From Xylaria sp. FL1777 (Eukaryota; Ascomycota; Sordariomycetes; Xylariales; Xylariaceae), in NCBI GenBank assembly GCA_022578965.1, contig MU400663.1:1-64000 (forward strand): DNA of 64,000 nucleotides. Direction: 5' to 3'. A program made the translations under genes and the position numbers. Every line of letters begins with the position of its first letter. The first letter of the stretch is position 1. Below are positions 12,747-23,754 of the stretch, one piece after another. The notes below the pieces were generated by a model. The model saw nothing but the letters and a program-made list of their open reading frames with translations, made no database searches and was not told where the DNA came from.

Positions 12747-12965
12747 ATGGCTGCCTCTGCTTTCTCTTCTTCCCCTAAGCCCCTGAGCTTTGGCCGAAGT
12801 GGCTACAACAAGGACGGTGACAACGAGGACGGCATGCGCTGCTTTGGCCGCAGTGGTTACAACAAGGATGGAGACAACGAGGACGGCATGCGCTGCTTCG
12901 GCCGCTCTGGCTACAACAAGGATGGCGATGAAGAAGGTGACAAGGGCCGCAGCGGATACAACTAA
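12747..12965 (+). CDS. Small acidic tandem-repeat protein (unknown function)
   Basis: Intronless gene for 72 residues. After a 14-residue Ser/Ala/Pro leader come two perfect copies of an 18-residue unit, FGRSGYNKDGDNEDGMRC. A third copy diverges after its 11th residue, and the protein ends with a last GRSGYN. Copies 1 and 2 differ at four bases, all third-position synonymous (CGA/CGC, GGC/GGT, GAC/GAT, GGT/GGA). The first eleven codons of copy 3 also change only synonymously, including AGT to TCT for Ser. This argues that the peptide is kept by selection. There is no signal peptide, no membrane segment and no dibasic (KR) site, so it does not look like a classical secreted kexin-processed RiPP or pheromone precursor. 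The NKDGDNED segment resembles an acidic metal-binding loop. The ATG sits in a good context (gcaATGG). The frame is open upstream, but that part looks like leader. I do not recognise the family. Confidence 0.75.
   Translation: MAASAFSSSPKPLSFGRSGYNKDGDNEDGMRCFGRSGYNKDGDNEDGMRCFGRSGYNKDGDEEGDKGRSGYN
12789..12944 (+). repeat. In-frame 54-base tandem repeat (2 full + 1 partial copy)
   Basis: Copies are 12789-12842, 12843-12896 and 12897-12944 (the last shortened to 48 bases and diverged at its end). They encode the 18-residue unit of the small acidic protein. Divergence between copies is concentrated at third codon positions. Confidence 0.9.
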
Positions 12966-13332
12966 GACTCCGCGCCGGCCGGACAGAAGGCGGCTCCTCC
13001 CGAAGAGGATCTGGCTCTCGTCACTCGATTTCCTGAACTTCATATTGATACCAACACCGCACTTTCCCTTCGATTTCCTTTGTGTATCTGCATCGCCTGG
13101 GCGCTGGAACAACATTCAAGCATTTACGACGGCTGTACGAGTATGACTGTACGATTATTGGGGTTTTCACTATAGAATAAGACTTGCGCCGGCAACGGAA
13201 CAACTTGTATGATTAGCATAGCATTGGGCATAGACATTTGATTGGGTTTTGGCGGGTAGGGCGTTCATTACAAGGGCACACAGCGCCTCAGGGCATCTTG
13301 TACAGTATTTTACAGACTTAGGTCGAATCGAG
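12966..13332. other. Convergent intergenic region
   Basis: This is the 3' flank between the small repeat-protein gene (+) and MSS1 (-). It should hold both 3' ends; no further gene is seen. Confidence 0.5.
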
Positions 13333-15197
13333 TTATTTGCCAACACAGAACCTAGATCTTCGTTAGAGATGCAGACGCGAGCCAGAAGGACAACTTACTT
13401 CTCGAAGATAACACCAAGGATCTCCTCGACATCACCAGCCTCGCCACGACCAGTAATCCGCCCGAGACAGCTGGCTGCGTAGCGGAGGTGTTCAGCAGCC
13501 ATGGTAAGGTCGACGTCCCCGGCAGCCTCGTGATCTTCCCCGTCTACGCTCTCCGTAACTTCGACATATTCCTCTAGGCTATTTCGACATTGCACGAGAA
13601 GCTGTCTTTGACGCTCTGTGACACCATGAAGATCTTGCAAACTAGCAGGCAGCGAGGTCATATTTTTGAACGCCAAGATTAACCGATCCGCCACGAGGCG
13701 TACTCCACCGGGATCTTGCTGGTCAGAACTTTGATTTCGCGCCTCTTTACACGAAATGAGTGTGGGGACGACATCTTCGAGGCCGGGGACCTGTTTCAGC
13801 ACGTCCTCCCGAAACCCGTGGACGAGCGGACGAAGATCCGATTCGGGAACGGCGTCAATCTTGTTGACCAACACTAGACGTTGTGGGCAGGCGGCTGCCA
13901 ACTTTAGCGTCTCCAAGTCATAACGGATCTCGTGGCCGCCCCCTGCCGGGCGCTCCTCCACAGAGGCGAGGACGATGATGACATCAGATTGTTCTGCCCT
14001 AGTCCTTGCACGCCGGATCCCTTCCTCCTCGACAGCCCCAATTCTCATTTCGGGACGAGTAGCGCCGTCATTGACGGCGCCGCTCGTGGTGGCGGTTCTA
14101 AATCCGGCCGTGTCAGCGAATGTGCACAGATAGCCCCGAATGTCAAGATTAGCCTCGATAATATCACGCGTGGTGCCAGACTCTCCCGAGACAATCGAGG
14201 CTTCACGGCCAACAACTTGATTCATGAACGAGCTTTTGCCTGCGTTCGGTGGGCCTAACAGCGCTACTTGGATGCCATTTCGGAGAAGTTCCGTCCGTTG
14301 GCTGGCCATCTCATGGACTTTGATGCTCTTGAGAATCTCGCCGACCTGCTGGCTAACACCGCTAACAAGGGAAGCAGGCGACTCGTCAAAGTGCTGGTCT
14401 TCCTGAAAATCAATGAGCGCTTCCATCTCCGCTCGCGCCTCCAATAGTTTGCGGCGCCAATCTTCGTACGTGCGGCCAAGAGACCCCGAGCTACCTCGAA
14501 CAGCCGCCCGTCGCTGTTGCTCTGTCTCAGCCGCGAGCATCTCGCTTAGCGCCTCGACCTGAGCTAGGTCGAGCCTGTCATTCATGAAGGCTCGCTTCGT
14601 GAATTCCCCGGGCTCCGCATAGCGAATAGGCCCGTCGCCAGCACACCGTGGTATTGCTGACAAGACAGCCTTGACGGTGGCACTGCCTCCGTGCACATGC
14701 AACTCTAGCACGTCCTCGCCTGTGACGGTTTGGGGGCCTGGGAAATACAGAACTAAAGCGGCGGAATCAAGAATCTCAGATCCTTGTGTGCCTGGGAGAA
14801 ATAGCGTCCTTACGGTGGCATAGCGAGGTTGTGGCGTTTTCTTATGGGGACACAGCCCATGATAGATCTCAGAGGCAATTTTAGCCGGCTAGTTGTTAGG
14901 ACGGTGGCAATTGTTGCTTACTTGTATGCAAGAAGGACCGGATATTCGAATCACAGCTATACCGGCCTTCCCGTCGGCTGACGATAGAGCATATATGGTG
15001 TCATAATGAGACTCGTATGAGGATGTAACTTGGGATGGCGTCTGGTACGCATGCCATCGCCGTGAAGCGGGGAATTGCCTTGTAAGGCGCCTATATAATG
15101 GAGTTACATCAAACCTCGCGGGTTTTCCAGTAGCGGCCCTCTGGCAACTTAAACACAGCCTTTGAGCTAGCACACGTCTGGTTGCTAGACGATGCAT
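13333..15197 (-). CDS. MSS1: Mitochondrial tRNA modification GTPase MnmE/MSS1
   Basis: Three exons read on the minus strand, 15197-14922, 14888-13399 and a 19-base last exon 13351-13333, encode 594 residues. The first about 50 residues are Arg/Leu/Ser-rich and lack acidic residues, as in a mitochondrial presequence. The N-terminal folate-binding domain follows (YDTIYALSS, GIAVIRISGP, HVHGG, EPGEFTKRAF). The G domain shows G1 GPPNAGKSS, G2 GTTRD, G3 DTAGF, G4 NKID and G5 SCKE. The C-terminus is FCVGK, whose Cys is the conserved functional residue of MnmE. The last intron (47 bases, GTAAGT..TAG) must be removed to reach it; read through, the frame would stop at FEK. With MTO1 the enzyme installs the 5-carboxymethylaminomethyl group on wobble uridine of mitochondrial tRNAs. 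It is divergent from MAK16. Confidence 0.95.
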
Positions 15198-15706
15198 AGA
15201 TTGGGGGCCTTACTGCCAACAAGGCTGTGTTTCTTGTTGGCAGTGTTTGGAACGGAAAAGAAGGCAGGCTAGGACGAGTATAATAAGAAATAAGGCTGAT
15301 GAGGTTAGAGAGAAGTACTGGGTCTGGGTGATTGAAGCAGCCGAGTAAAAGGTTGTATTTGATTGGCTGCGCTGCGACGCTAGCGAGCGTGGGGACTCGG
15401 GGATCTTAGTGGATGTCCAATTAGCAGATCGGCTCTTCAGCACTGTGGGGCTGGGACCCTTTCGGTGCATCTAGGCTAATTTTTTTTTTCGACAATGCTG
15501 AGCTTCAGATCTGGTTCAAACCTACAATATCTTCATGAAGCGCATTCTGTTCTAGCCCCGGATTCCATCGGCAACCCCCTTAGCTCGGAGCCAGATCTGC
15601 AGGGGATACGAAGGATTCATCCAAAGTGTTTAGCATCGGTCGCACGGTTGATTCTCCTCCATCCAGTTTTCAGCTTTTGTCAAATTTCACCAACCCCGTC
15701 GTCACG
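15198..15706. other. Divergent promoter region MSS1 / MAK16
   Basis: About 510 bases between two start codons. It contains a GATGAG hexamer (15298-15303), similar to the PAC element of ribosome-biogenesis genes, and a T-run (15480-15489). Functional roles are inferred only. Confidence 0.4.
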
Positions 15707-17204
15707 ATGAGCGACGAAATTATTTGGCAAGTCATGTAAGTTTGTATATTTTCATAATACTAACCTCTCATCCCTATTGATTTTATAGTCCACAATCAAA
15801 TTTAAATAGACGTTTACTAACCCCGGCTATATAGTGACAAGCAGTTCTGCTCTTACAAAGTCAAGGCGACCCGTGAGAGAACGTTCTGTCGAAATGAGTG
15901 AGCTCCCTTGACTAGAGTCGCCATGAGATCTACACTAACTAACCATGGTAGAATGAATATCACTGGAATATGCAGCAGAACTACTTGCCCCCTTGCTAAC
16001 AGGTAGAGTCTCCTTCGTCTTCTTTGGGAAGCATACATCTTATTTCTGTCCTTGTGGAAAGCGAGAGTAGCCGCTAACTCTTGAGCAGTCGCTATGCCAC
16101 AATACGCCCACATCCAGATCCCGAGAAGGCGATCAACTACTTGTACATTAAGACTCCGGAGAGGGCGTGAGTAACACCCAAAGCTATATCTGCCTTTTTT
16201 TGCATCTCCCCGAACAAGAGCCTCTCGGATTTCACTTCCCATATGTGGTTTGTCTCTTTCCGGAAGCTGACTCCAGATCTTGCAGACATATGCCCTCGAA
16301 ACTATGGCAGAAAATCAAGCTTTCACAAAATTATCAACAGGCTCTAGCACAAATTGAGGAGCATCTGAAATACTGGCCACAGCATATGATCCATAGGTAT
16401 GTACTCTAATTTCTCCCTCCCCCTGACCTCCCTCCTCGGTCCTGCCTCACCAAATTAAATCTATTTCCTAGTGGTTTCTCACTATCAAAAGTGGACAACG
16501 ACCCTTGTTTTTTAAACGAATATAATCATTGACGTTTCAATAGGGCTAAGCAGCGCCTCACTCGACTGCAACAAGTCAGCATCCGCATGAGACGGCTAGC
16601 TAAAGAAGAGGCTAGACTTGGCGAGAAGCTTGTTCCCAAGTTAGCCCCGAAAGTCCGTAGACGTGAGCAGACCAGAGAAAGAAAGGCGGAAGCTGCGGCC
16701 AAACTTGAGCGTGCCATTGAGCGAGAACTTCTTGGGCGACTACGTGAAGGCGCCTACGGAGACCAACCTTTGAATGTTAGCGAGCAGATATGGAAGAAGG
16801 TGCTGAATGCTATGGAACGCGAAGGAGAAGCGACCAGAGACAAAGACCATGATACTGGAATCGAAGAAGAGGAAGACGATGAAAGGGAAGAAGAATACGA
16901 GATGGAAGCCGAGGAGGAAGACGGCGCAGTGGAGTACGTTTCCGATTTTGAAGAAAGCGAAGATGACTTAGATGATCTCGAAGACTGGTTAGGGAGTGAT
17001 GAATCTGGGGAGGAAGATTCTGAGACAGATGAGAGTGATGACGAGAGTGAGGGCGAACCGGCGAAGAAGAAATCACTTGCAACAGGTGATAAGAGGAAGA
17101 GGGCGCAGGCTGCCCGAACTAAGCCGAAGAAAGTGCCCCGGCGCGGACGGGAGATTGAGCATGAGCATGAGCTTGAACACCAACGGCCCGAGCTTGCTTT
17201 CTAA
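15707..17204 (+). CDS. MAK16: Ribosome biogenesis protein MAK16
   Basis: Six exons, 15707-15735, 15835-15897, 15952-16002, 16089-16166, 16286-16396 and 16544-17204, encode 330 residues; the frame is exact across all five introns. The N-terminus MSDEIIWQVI is the family signature. It is followed by a four-Cys region (QFCSYKV, FCRNE, GICSRTTCPLAN), then RYATIRPHPDP, YLYIKTPERAHMPSKLWQKI and a basic helix KQRLTRLQQV. The second half has an acidic stretch (about residues 215-285, long runs of E and D) and a basic tail with a likely NLS (KKVPRRGRE). MAK16 is a nucleolar factor needed for 27S pre-rRNA processing and 60S subunit assembly. The first five exons are all shorter than 112 bases, so frame-based gene finding would miss the N-terminus. 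Confidence 0.95.
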
Positions 17205-17946
17205 CATTCTATTTGAGAAATATCTAGCTAGTGCGGCTATATTCTTCTTGATACCCCTTGAACATGTCCTCCGGCAGCTTAAAGCTGGGAAACAGCACTT
17301 TACATCCGAGTTTACCAGGGTCTATCACGTACCCCTCAGAATACAAGACTGATGAAACAATGGAAGCATTGGTCGAGGTATCAAAATAGTTCTAATATAT
17401 GTGCTGTTTAATTACTTGCTGACCTGCATAATATGTTAATAGTATACACTAAATCCTCCTTGGCACCTCCTTGAGTTAGATACCTATAGATCGATGGTTA
17501 TAACTAGGTAAGGTGATTCATGGAGCTGTCTGTGCTAAAATCTGTAGATGGGGGAGGTATGTACCCCTCCTCTACAGAATGTAACATTTGAAGTTACCTA
17601 GGTACTTAGGTACATACATACTACGTACTAGGTATCTTGTGGGCTTCCAATTACTTACCTAAGGTACCTGGCCCAACTCCCTGCGGCCTTGCCACCTAAC
17701 CTGAGACGAGAGGCAAAACACAAAACATCCAAAACAACCAAAACACCAACATTCCTCTCGTCGAGTTACTGAACTCTTTGCTTAGCCAAAACTCCTAGTC
17801 TCCAAAAACATCCAACTCCCAATCTCTCAACCACACTATTAGCCAGACCTAATCTTAATTTCCGCGAACACGCCTCACTTGTGATCGTCTTTTTCAACCA
17901 ATATTCTTGCGAGCGGTCTCTGGGGTGTCAAGCGACTGCCGGCACC
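17205..17946. other. Intergenic region MAK16 / MSO1
   Basis: About 740 bases. It holds a TACCTAGGTA palindrome (17595-17604) within a cluster of TACGTA/GGTACC motifs (17590-17670). An A/C-rich leader-like stretch (17710-17870) lies just upstream of the MSO1 start. No other gene is seen. Confidence 0.5.
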
Positions 17947-18789
17947 ATGTCTGGCTGGTACAGCAACATCGTCGGTGCCACTACGTCTAAAATATCCAAC
18001 CTTCAACGATCCTATTTCAGCGGCGAAGGCGATGGCGATACCGAAGACGATACGCATGTGTGCAGAGTGCTTCGTTCGTACTACACCGAGAAGGGCAAGC
18101 CGTTCCCTGGATGGCTACCACCAGATCCCAAGGCCCCGCCACCCGCCACCGCCGTTTACTCGCAACCGTCGCAAGTAGGCTCACGATATGGGGGACTTGG
18201 TCAACAACAACAGGGTGGCAGTCTGAGCTCACTTTGGGATAACAGTCCTGCTTCGCAACCACAAGAAACACAGAGTCTACGGAGAGGCAGAGGGGCACCT
18301 CCTGCCATGCGAAATAGTGACGCTAGGGACAGTCCATTTCGCAACTCAGACCCTATGGCAGGTAGTGGACGAGACGATACACAGGCGCGGCCGTTGCCGT
18401 CACAACGGGCCGGGAGCTACCAGACTCAAGGGAGTTTCAGTAGTGCTCAGACGCCACCAGTCGGTTCGGGCGGAGGTTCGGCGCAAGATCGACTGAAACA
18501 ACGGTTATTCGGAGGCTCTAGAACAGCAAGCCCGGCAGCTAGTGGCCCTTTCAACCCGCCACCACAGAGGGGGAGAGGAAATGCTTCAGAAGACTACGAG
18601 GATAGGTTTGCGCCTGGAGGCATGTACGATGCTGGGTCTAACCGAGGTGGAAGTGGAGGCGATAGACCTTATATGGGTTCGAACTCTCCTTGGTCAAATG
18701 ATGATCCCGGCCTCTCAAGTTCCGGAGGTGGAGGGCGACCAGGAGGCAGAAGACCTGTTGGCCTCCCAAGCGGCCCACGGATGCGGTGA
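17947..18789 (+). CDS. MSO1: Mso1-type Sec1-binding protein
   Basis: Single exon, 280 residues. The first about 55 residues match the Sec1-binding domain of Mso1: MSGWYSNIVGATTSKISNL, then DTHVCRVLRSYY and GKPFPGWLPPDP. The rest is low-complexity, rich in Gly, Ser, Pro, Gln and Arg, and looks disordered; it ends GRRPVGLPSGPRMR. The chosen ATG has a near-ideal context (caccATGt), while a longer upstream in-frame start (17881) adds residues outside the domain. In yeast, Mso1 binds the SM protein Sec1 and helps SNARE assembly at sites of exocytosis; the same role at the hyphal plasma membrane is inferred. GYP7 follows on the same strand. Confidence 0.85.
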   Translation: MSGWYSNIVGATTSKISNLQRSYFSGEGDGDTEDDTHVCRVLRSYYTEKGKPFPGWLPPDPKAPPPATAVYSQPSQVGSRYGGLGQQQQGGSLSSLWDNSPASQPQETQSLRRGRGAPPAMRNSDARDSPFRNSDPMAGSGRDDTQARPLPSQRAGSYQTQGSFSSAQTPPVGSGGGSAQDRLKQRLFGGSRTASPAASGPFNPPPQRGRGNASEDYEDRFAPGGMYDAGSNRGGSGGDRPYMGSNSPWSNDDPGLSSSGGGGRPGGRRPVGLPSGPRMR

Positions 18790-19723
18790 TAGTTTGGACA
18801 TTCACTCGATGACACTAAGGAGCCGGATAACTTCTCCGTATGCGTTGCAATCCTTTGATTTAGCGAGTTGAAGCGAGTGGGATTGTCATAATCAATTATA
18901 TCCACTGGGTTTAAACAAATTTGGGGTGGCGGCGCCAGGCGTGGATGGGTGTTCTGGATTAGAGATATTCGGACAAGCTATTGGCAGTGCTTCTACGTTT
19001 ATTTGCCGACACAAGCGAATGACTCGTTTCTTTGCGATTCCGGCTGTGGCATTTGTTCTTATAGTTGGCTTACTGGTTTTCAGGATGCTTGTCCTCTGTT
19101 AGGACACTCCCGAATAGCTGTTTCTGTTGCCACGGCCAATACTAATACGCAACCAATTATTTACAAAACTACGAGTATGATATGATAGTGGGTGTTGGTT
19201 TGAGTGTTGCCTGGTCTAGATTGCGCGTCTTGTCTTGGGACTGTGGATAGCATAGCCCATTTGTACAGGTAAATGGCGAATAGACAAAGTCATGGTGTTT
19301 AAATATGGCTCGCCACATGACACTTGCATGTGTACTTCGACAGGGGGTAGGCTGATAGGACGCCTAAGGTACCTGATCTACGCAGTAGGACTACCTAATC
19401 TAGTAGGTACCCTACTACAACACCACCACTAATGACCCCTACAAGCTACAGGCAGCCCACTACAGCTACCTAAGCCCGGGTAGCTGCGGGGCTTTGAACA
19501 TGCTCTATCTGAGATGAAAAGAGCTGCTCACCCGACGTACGACTTCCTGCTGCTCACATGCTTTCTACTTGGGTAGCTTCACCTGACCTACCAAGAACCT
19601 AATTCGAAACGTTATCCAGAACTTACCTCTCACTGCTCTACGCACTTCTGCCAGATACCGGTAGTATCGCCCCGGGAGCTCATCTCTGAACGCTAAGCGT
19701 CCTTATAACCGCTTCACCCCGCG
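18790..19723. other. Intergenic region MSO1 / GYP7
   Basis: About 930 bases of MSO1 3' flank and GYP7 promoter. It includes a TACGCAGTA (19379-19387) and several GGTACC/CTACCTA motifs (19360-19490). No gene is seen. Confidence 0.5.
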
Positions 19724-22298
19724 ATGACATCAGCTCCCCCGCGAGGGCGAGCTGACTCTCCGACAGGCAGCTTTTACGCCATGAGCGACGACGAAGAGGG
19801 CGAATACAATACCATCACCCACACCGAGACGGGCCGTGGGGTCAAGCTGCTGTACTCCAAGAGCAAGGTGTATATCCACCCGACGCCGTCAGCCAAAGAC
19901 AACATCCCCGGTTACATCGCTCTATTACAGCAGAAAGGTGCCTCCGATGAGCGACCTACTTCTTCTTCGTCACACGCCTCCCACTCGCCGGCATCGTCGG
20001 ACCTCCTACTAGCTTGGCTGCCCGAATCTTCTTTGGGCGATGCTGCTAGCATCTATGTTAAAGTCGACTTGACCGACGGTGACTCCCCCCCGAAACAGAG
20101 CTATTTAGTGCCGTCGCCTCCGACCGTTACGACTCACCGGGGTTCTATCGGCCACTATGCATTTGCGATACCTGTGAGCGCCATATATTCTCTTCTTGTA
20201 CGGCCTCCAAGTCTTGGATGGTGGTTTGGCTCTGTTGTAATCAACACGAGGGCCGGAGATAGCTTCCCTGCACTCTTTTTCCATGACAGTGAATGTCAGT
20301 CTACCATTTTACAAAAGAAAAAGTTAGCGAGAGAGAGCTTCGACCCCTTTGGCGAAAATGGCCAGGTATTTTGGGGAGGGGACGAGGTACTACGTTGGTT
20401 AAGGCGTTACGTTCGCATTGAGAGGAGCGGGGCGGAGCCAAATATCTATCTAGTCGAACCGAGCAAGGAAGACAGTGAAGGGTTCGGCGGAAAGGTGAAT
20501 TCTAGTACCCCGACCCAGATTGGTCGCCGCGATAGTTCGCGTGGTATATCCATGCGGGGGGCTGCGGGAGCTTCACCTGCAGGACCAAGCGGTCAGACAC
20601 ACGATGGTGGCATGGACCCTGTGATGAAGTTCGTCAAGGAGACTGGCTGGAACATCATGGAGAAATTTAGTAAAGTTACAACATTCACACGAAAAACAGC
20701 GCAGGAGATAATTGACAATCCGAAAATACCGCCGCAGGTTCGAAGACTGATGGGGAATCCTGAGGTACAAACCATCCAGAGTGAATTCGACAGTGCTAGG
20801 ATATATCTAGCACGATGGGCCATGGGAATTGCAGAACAGAGTGAGAGAGATCGAACACAGAGGATATGGACCGCGAGGGATGTCATGGAACTAGAAGACA
20901 CGGATGTGGGCGAGTTTGAATTACTGGAAACGAGTTCCATGTCTCTTGAAGATCGCAGAAATCGTGTGACTCTTAAAGAATGGAATAGTTTCTTCGACGG
21001 TCAGACAGGCAGGCTTTCAATGACGACCGACGAAGTCAAGGAGCGCATATTTCACGGCGGCTTAGATCCAGATGATGGAGTCCGCAAAGAAGCTTGGCTC
21101 TTCCTTCTAGGTGTCTATGACTGGTATAGCACCTCCGAGGAACGGAGAGCCCAGCTAGCATCATTAAGAGATGAATACGTGAAACTCAAAGCATCGTGGT
21201 GGGAGAGGCTTGTCGACCTTGGTGGCGAAGGTGAAGAAGGAGAATGGTGGAGGGAACAGAGAGGCAGAATTGGTAAGCTTGAATCGCAGCTTGCTGCATG
21301 CTCCAGCGTATCAGTATACTCACTCCTAGTGCTATTTTTAGAGAAAGACGTACACCGAACGGACCGCATGGTGCCTATATTTGCCGGTGAGGATACCCCT
21401 CATCCGGACCCAAATTCTCCCTTTGCGTCCGTGGGGACCAATGTCCACATGGAGCAGTTGAAAGATATGCTCCTCACATATAACGAGTATAACAAGGATC
21501 TAGGCTATGTGCAGGGCATGTCCGATCTACTTGCGCCAATATATGCTGTCATGCAGGACGATGCTATTGCTTTTTGGGCTTTCCAACATTTCATGGACCG
21601 CATGGAAAGGAATTTCCTTCGAGATCAGTCCGGCATGCGAAATCAACTTCTCACCCTGGACCATCTGGTACATTTTATGGATCCGAAATTATATGCCCAT
21701 CTTCAAAAAGCCGACAGCACCAACTTCTTCTTCTTCTTTCGTATGCTTCTGGTGTGGTACAAGCGAGAGTTTAAGTGGATGGACACCCTACACCTGTGGG
21801 AGGTCCTCTGGACCGATTACCTGAGTAGTAGTTTTCACCTTTTCATTGCCTTAGCAATTCTAGACAAGCACCGCGATGTAATTATGACCCATCTACAGCA
21901 TTTTGATGAGGTACTCAAGTATAGTATGTTCAGTCCTCTTGTTTCCATTAAAATAACGAGATATCAATTGCTGACGTTTACTAGTGAACGAACTCTCTGA
22001 AACCATTGATCTTGAATCTACCTTGATCCGCGCCGAGTATTTATTCCGCCGATTCCAACGACTCATTGAAGCCATTGACAAGAAGCAAAACTTTCCAGCG
22101 CCACGAATGCGCCCGAGCCCAAGTCAAGCATCTGCACAGTCTAACTCTAATTCTCCGTCTCGACAAGAGAATGGGAAGGCTCCAGAGCAGTCGGATAAGA
22201 AGACTATCAGTCCCGAGCTTAGAAAACTTTTGAGCAGGAATGTCGAAACCCTCCCAAGAAAAGTTGTTCATAAACATAGTGACGGCTTTGCTACTTAA
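19724..22298 (+). CDS. GYP7: Rab GTPase-activating protein, TBC domain (Gyp7 type)
   Basis: Two exons, 19724-21923 and 21985-22298, encode 837 residues. The 61-base intron runs GTATGT..CTAG with a CTGAC branch point. The N-terminal part carries the Rab-binding (DUF3548-type) region found in Gyp7/TBC1D15. The TBC domain covers about residues 435-770. It has the arginine finger in EKDVHRTDR (Arg545, IxxDxxR motif) and the glutamine finger in GYVQGMSD (Gln597), so both catalytic residues are present. The second exon starts inside the end of the TBC domain (NELSETIDLESTLIRAE) and finishes in a Ser/Pro/Asn-rich tail. Gyp7-type proteins stimulate GTP hydrolysis by Ypt7/Rab7 and related Rabs in vacuole and endosome traffic. 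A second ATG at 19781 is possible. Confidence 0.93.
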
Positions 22299-23119
22299 GT
22301 TAAAAGTTTCGGCTGATCTATACACTACGAGCTGAATATTTTGATGCACACTCCCATTCAGGCTGAATCATGAGGTAGGCTACCTGCCTGAGAAAACAAG
22401 AAACACTGATGTTATATTTAAGAGGCGTTTAACATGCAAGCGGCCCGGCGCTTAGAGGTTTATAATTGCTACATAATATGGATAGGGCTTGCACTTTCAT
22501 AGATATTGCTATAATACAGCATGTTTAAGATGTCTATTCTTGGGGGCTTCTAGCGTTTTTCTTCCAGTTTTGAGTGAATTACCGTGAGCTTAGATGACTG
22601 GTTAAAGAGTTTGGTAGAAAAGATACCACGATGGTAAAAAGCGGACTGTAGACTTTAGATACTCATTGTAAGCATGGCTAACTTTTATAATCTATGATTT
22701 GTGGACCATTTATACTTGAGGGGTGCCTCCAATATCTAGATATGGTAAGATCCTACGTGGGGGTTGGACGGAGAACCAAGGTAGGTACATGAAAGTATGT
22801 AAGCAAGCAAGAAACGTGCTACCTAGCATCTTCAAGTCAAGCAGTCAGTATGGCGGAACGAGGATGAGAAGAAGAAGAAGAAGAAGAAGAAGAAGAAGAA
22901 AACAAGACAGAAAGTTAAGCACATTAAATTCGAAATCGCGTTCGCTCGGTGCGGATTCCCATCGCATGCAAGATATGGTACATGGTAACAGACTGCCGGC
23001 CGCGACTCCAATACCCTCTGAGCCCATCGCCCTCTCAAGCCAAGTCCCCTCGAGAAAACATAATTCCAACGTTGGCCTTCCCGCTTCCGGGCGAGAAAAA
23101 TTTCATATGCGTGGATTAT
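22299..23119. other. Convergent intergenic region GYP7 / VPS55
   Basis: About 820 bases of 3' flanks. Apart from a GAA microsatellite (22866-22902), nothing is recognised. Short frames across the microsatellite are artefacts of the triplet repeat. Confidence 0.5.
22866..22902. repeat. GAA microsatellite
   Basis: About twelve GAA/AGA triplets in a row in non-coding DNA between GYP7 and VPS55. Confidence 0.9.
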
Positions 23120-23754
23120 TTAAAATTCTTGTTCGTCTTGGAATGACATCCCGAAGCTGATGATGGTCCCATAGATCAGTAAACCCCCAACGACGCACAT
23201 GATCATAGCCGGCACTTCGATTAGATCTGAGTGCGCGAGGACGATTGGGAGAGCTATAGCAAAGTAAATGTTAGCATATTTTTGATCGAAGCTAATTGTA
23301 AGTAACCACCCCTTGTAGCCACCAAGCATATCTGTCTAGTCCCCCTCTCATCCTTCGGCCCGTCACACCAGGTCGCCTATCCACCTCTTTCTTTCTTTTC
23401 CTTTGACATCTCCAGCAGAGCTAAAGACCCCTAAATACTTCCCCTACCTCCGAGGAGCCCGAAACAGGGCGAAAGGTAATTATAAAATGAATACGTACCA
23501 ATTCCCATGAGCACCAAGAAACCCGTGCAGAAGCGACCGAGGTCGAGGACGGCACTTCCAGAACTCTCGACGAAATCGTCCGGGTTAGACAAGCGGCCAC
23601 AGATCCAGTTGGGCAGCGGCGCCAGCACGTAGGTGGCCACGACCAGCAACGGGTAGTACTCCTTGTACAGCGCACACGACAGGATCACCAGCAGGAAGCC
23701 GACGGCCAGCACGAACGACAGCGCGATTATCGTCTTGAGCCCGGCGGCCGGCAT
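23120..23754 (-). CDS. VPS55: Vacuolar protein sorting protein 55
   Basis: Two exons on the minus strand, 23754-23499 and 23253-23120, encode 129 residues. The 245-base intron (GTACGT..ATAG with a GCTAAC branch point) is long for this window. Four membrane segments are visible: LSFVLAVGFLLVILSCAL, YPLLVVATYVLAPLPNWICG, FCTGFLVLMGIGIALPIVLA and MIMCVVGGLLIYGTIISFGM. This is the layout and near-usual length (about 130-140) of the Vps55/OB-RGRP family. The APLPNWICGR motif and the SDLIEVPAM loop are characteristic. Vps55 forms a complex with Vps68 in late endosomes and is needed for cargo transport from endosome to vacuole. It is divergent from PRE5. Confidence 0.93.

Noticed and set aside
12747..12965. 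Repeat protein as a kexin-processed pheromone or ustiloxin-like RiPP precursor
   Set aside because: No signal peptide, no KR/RR sites between repeats, and no UstY-type, kexin or modifying-enzyme genes adjacent.
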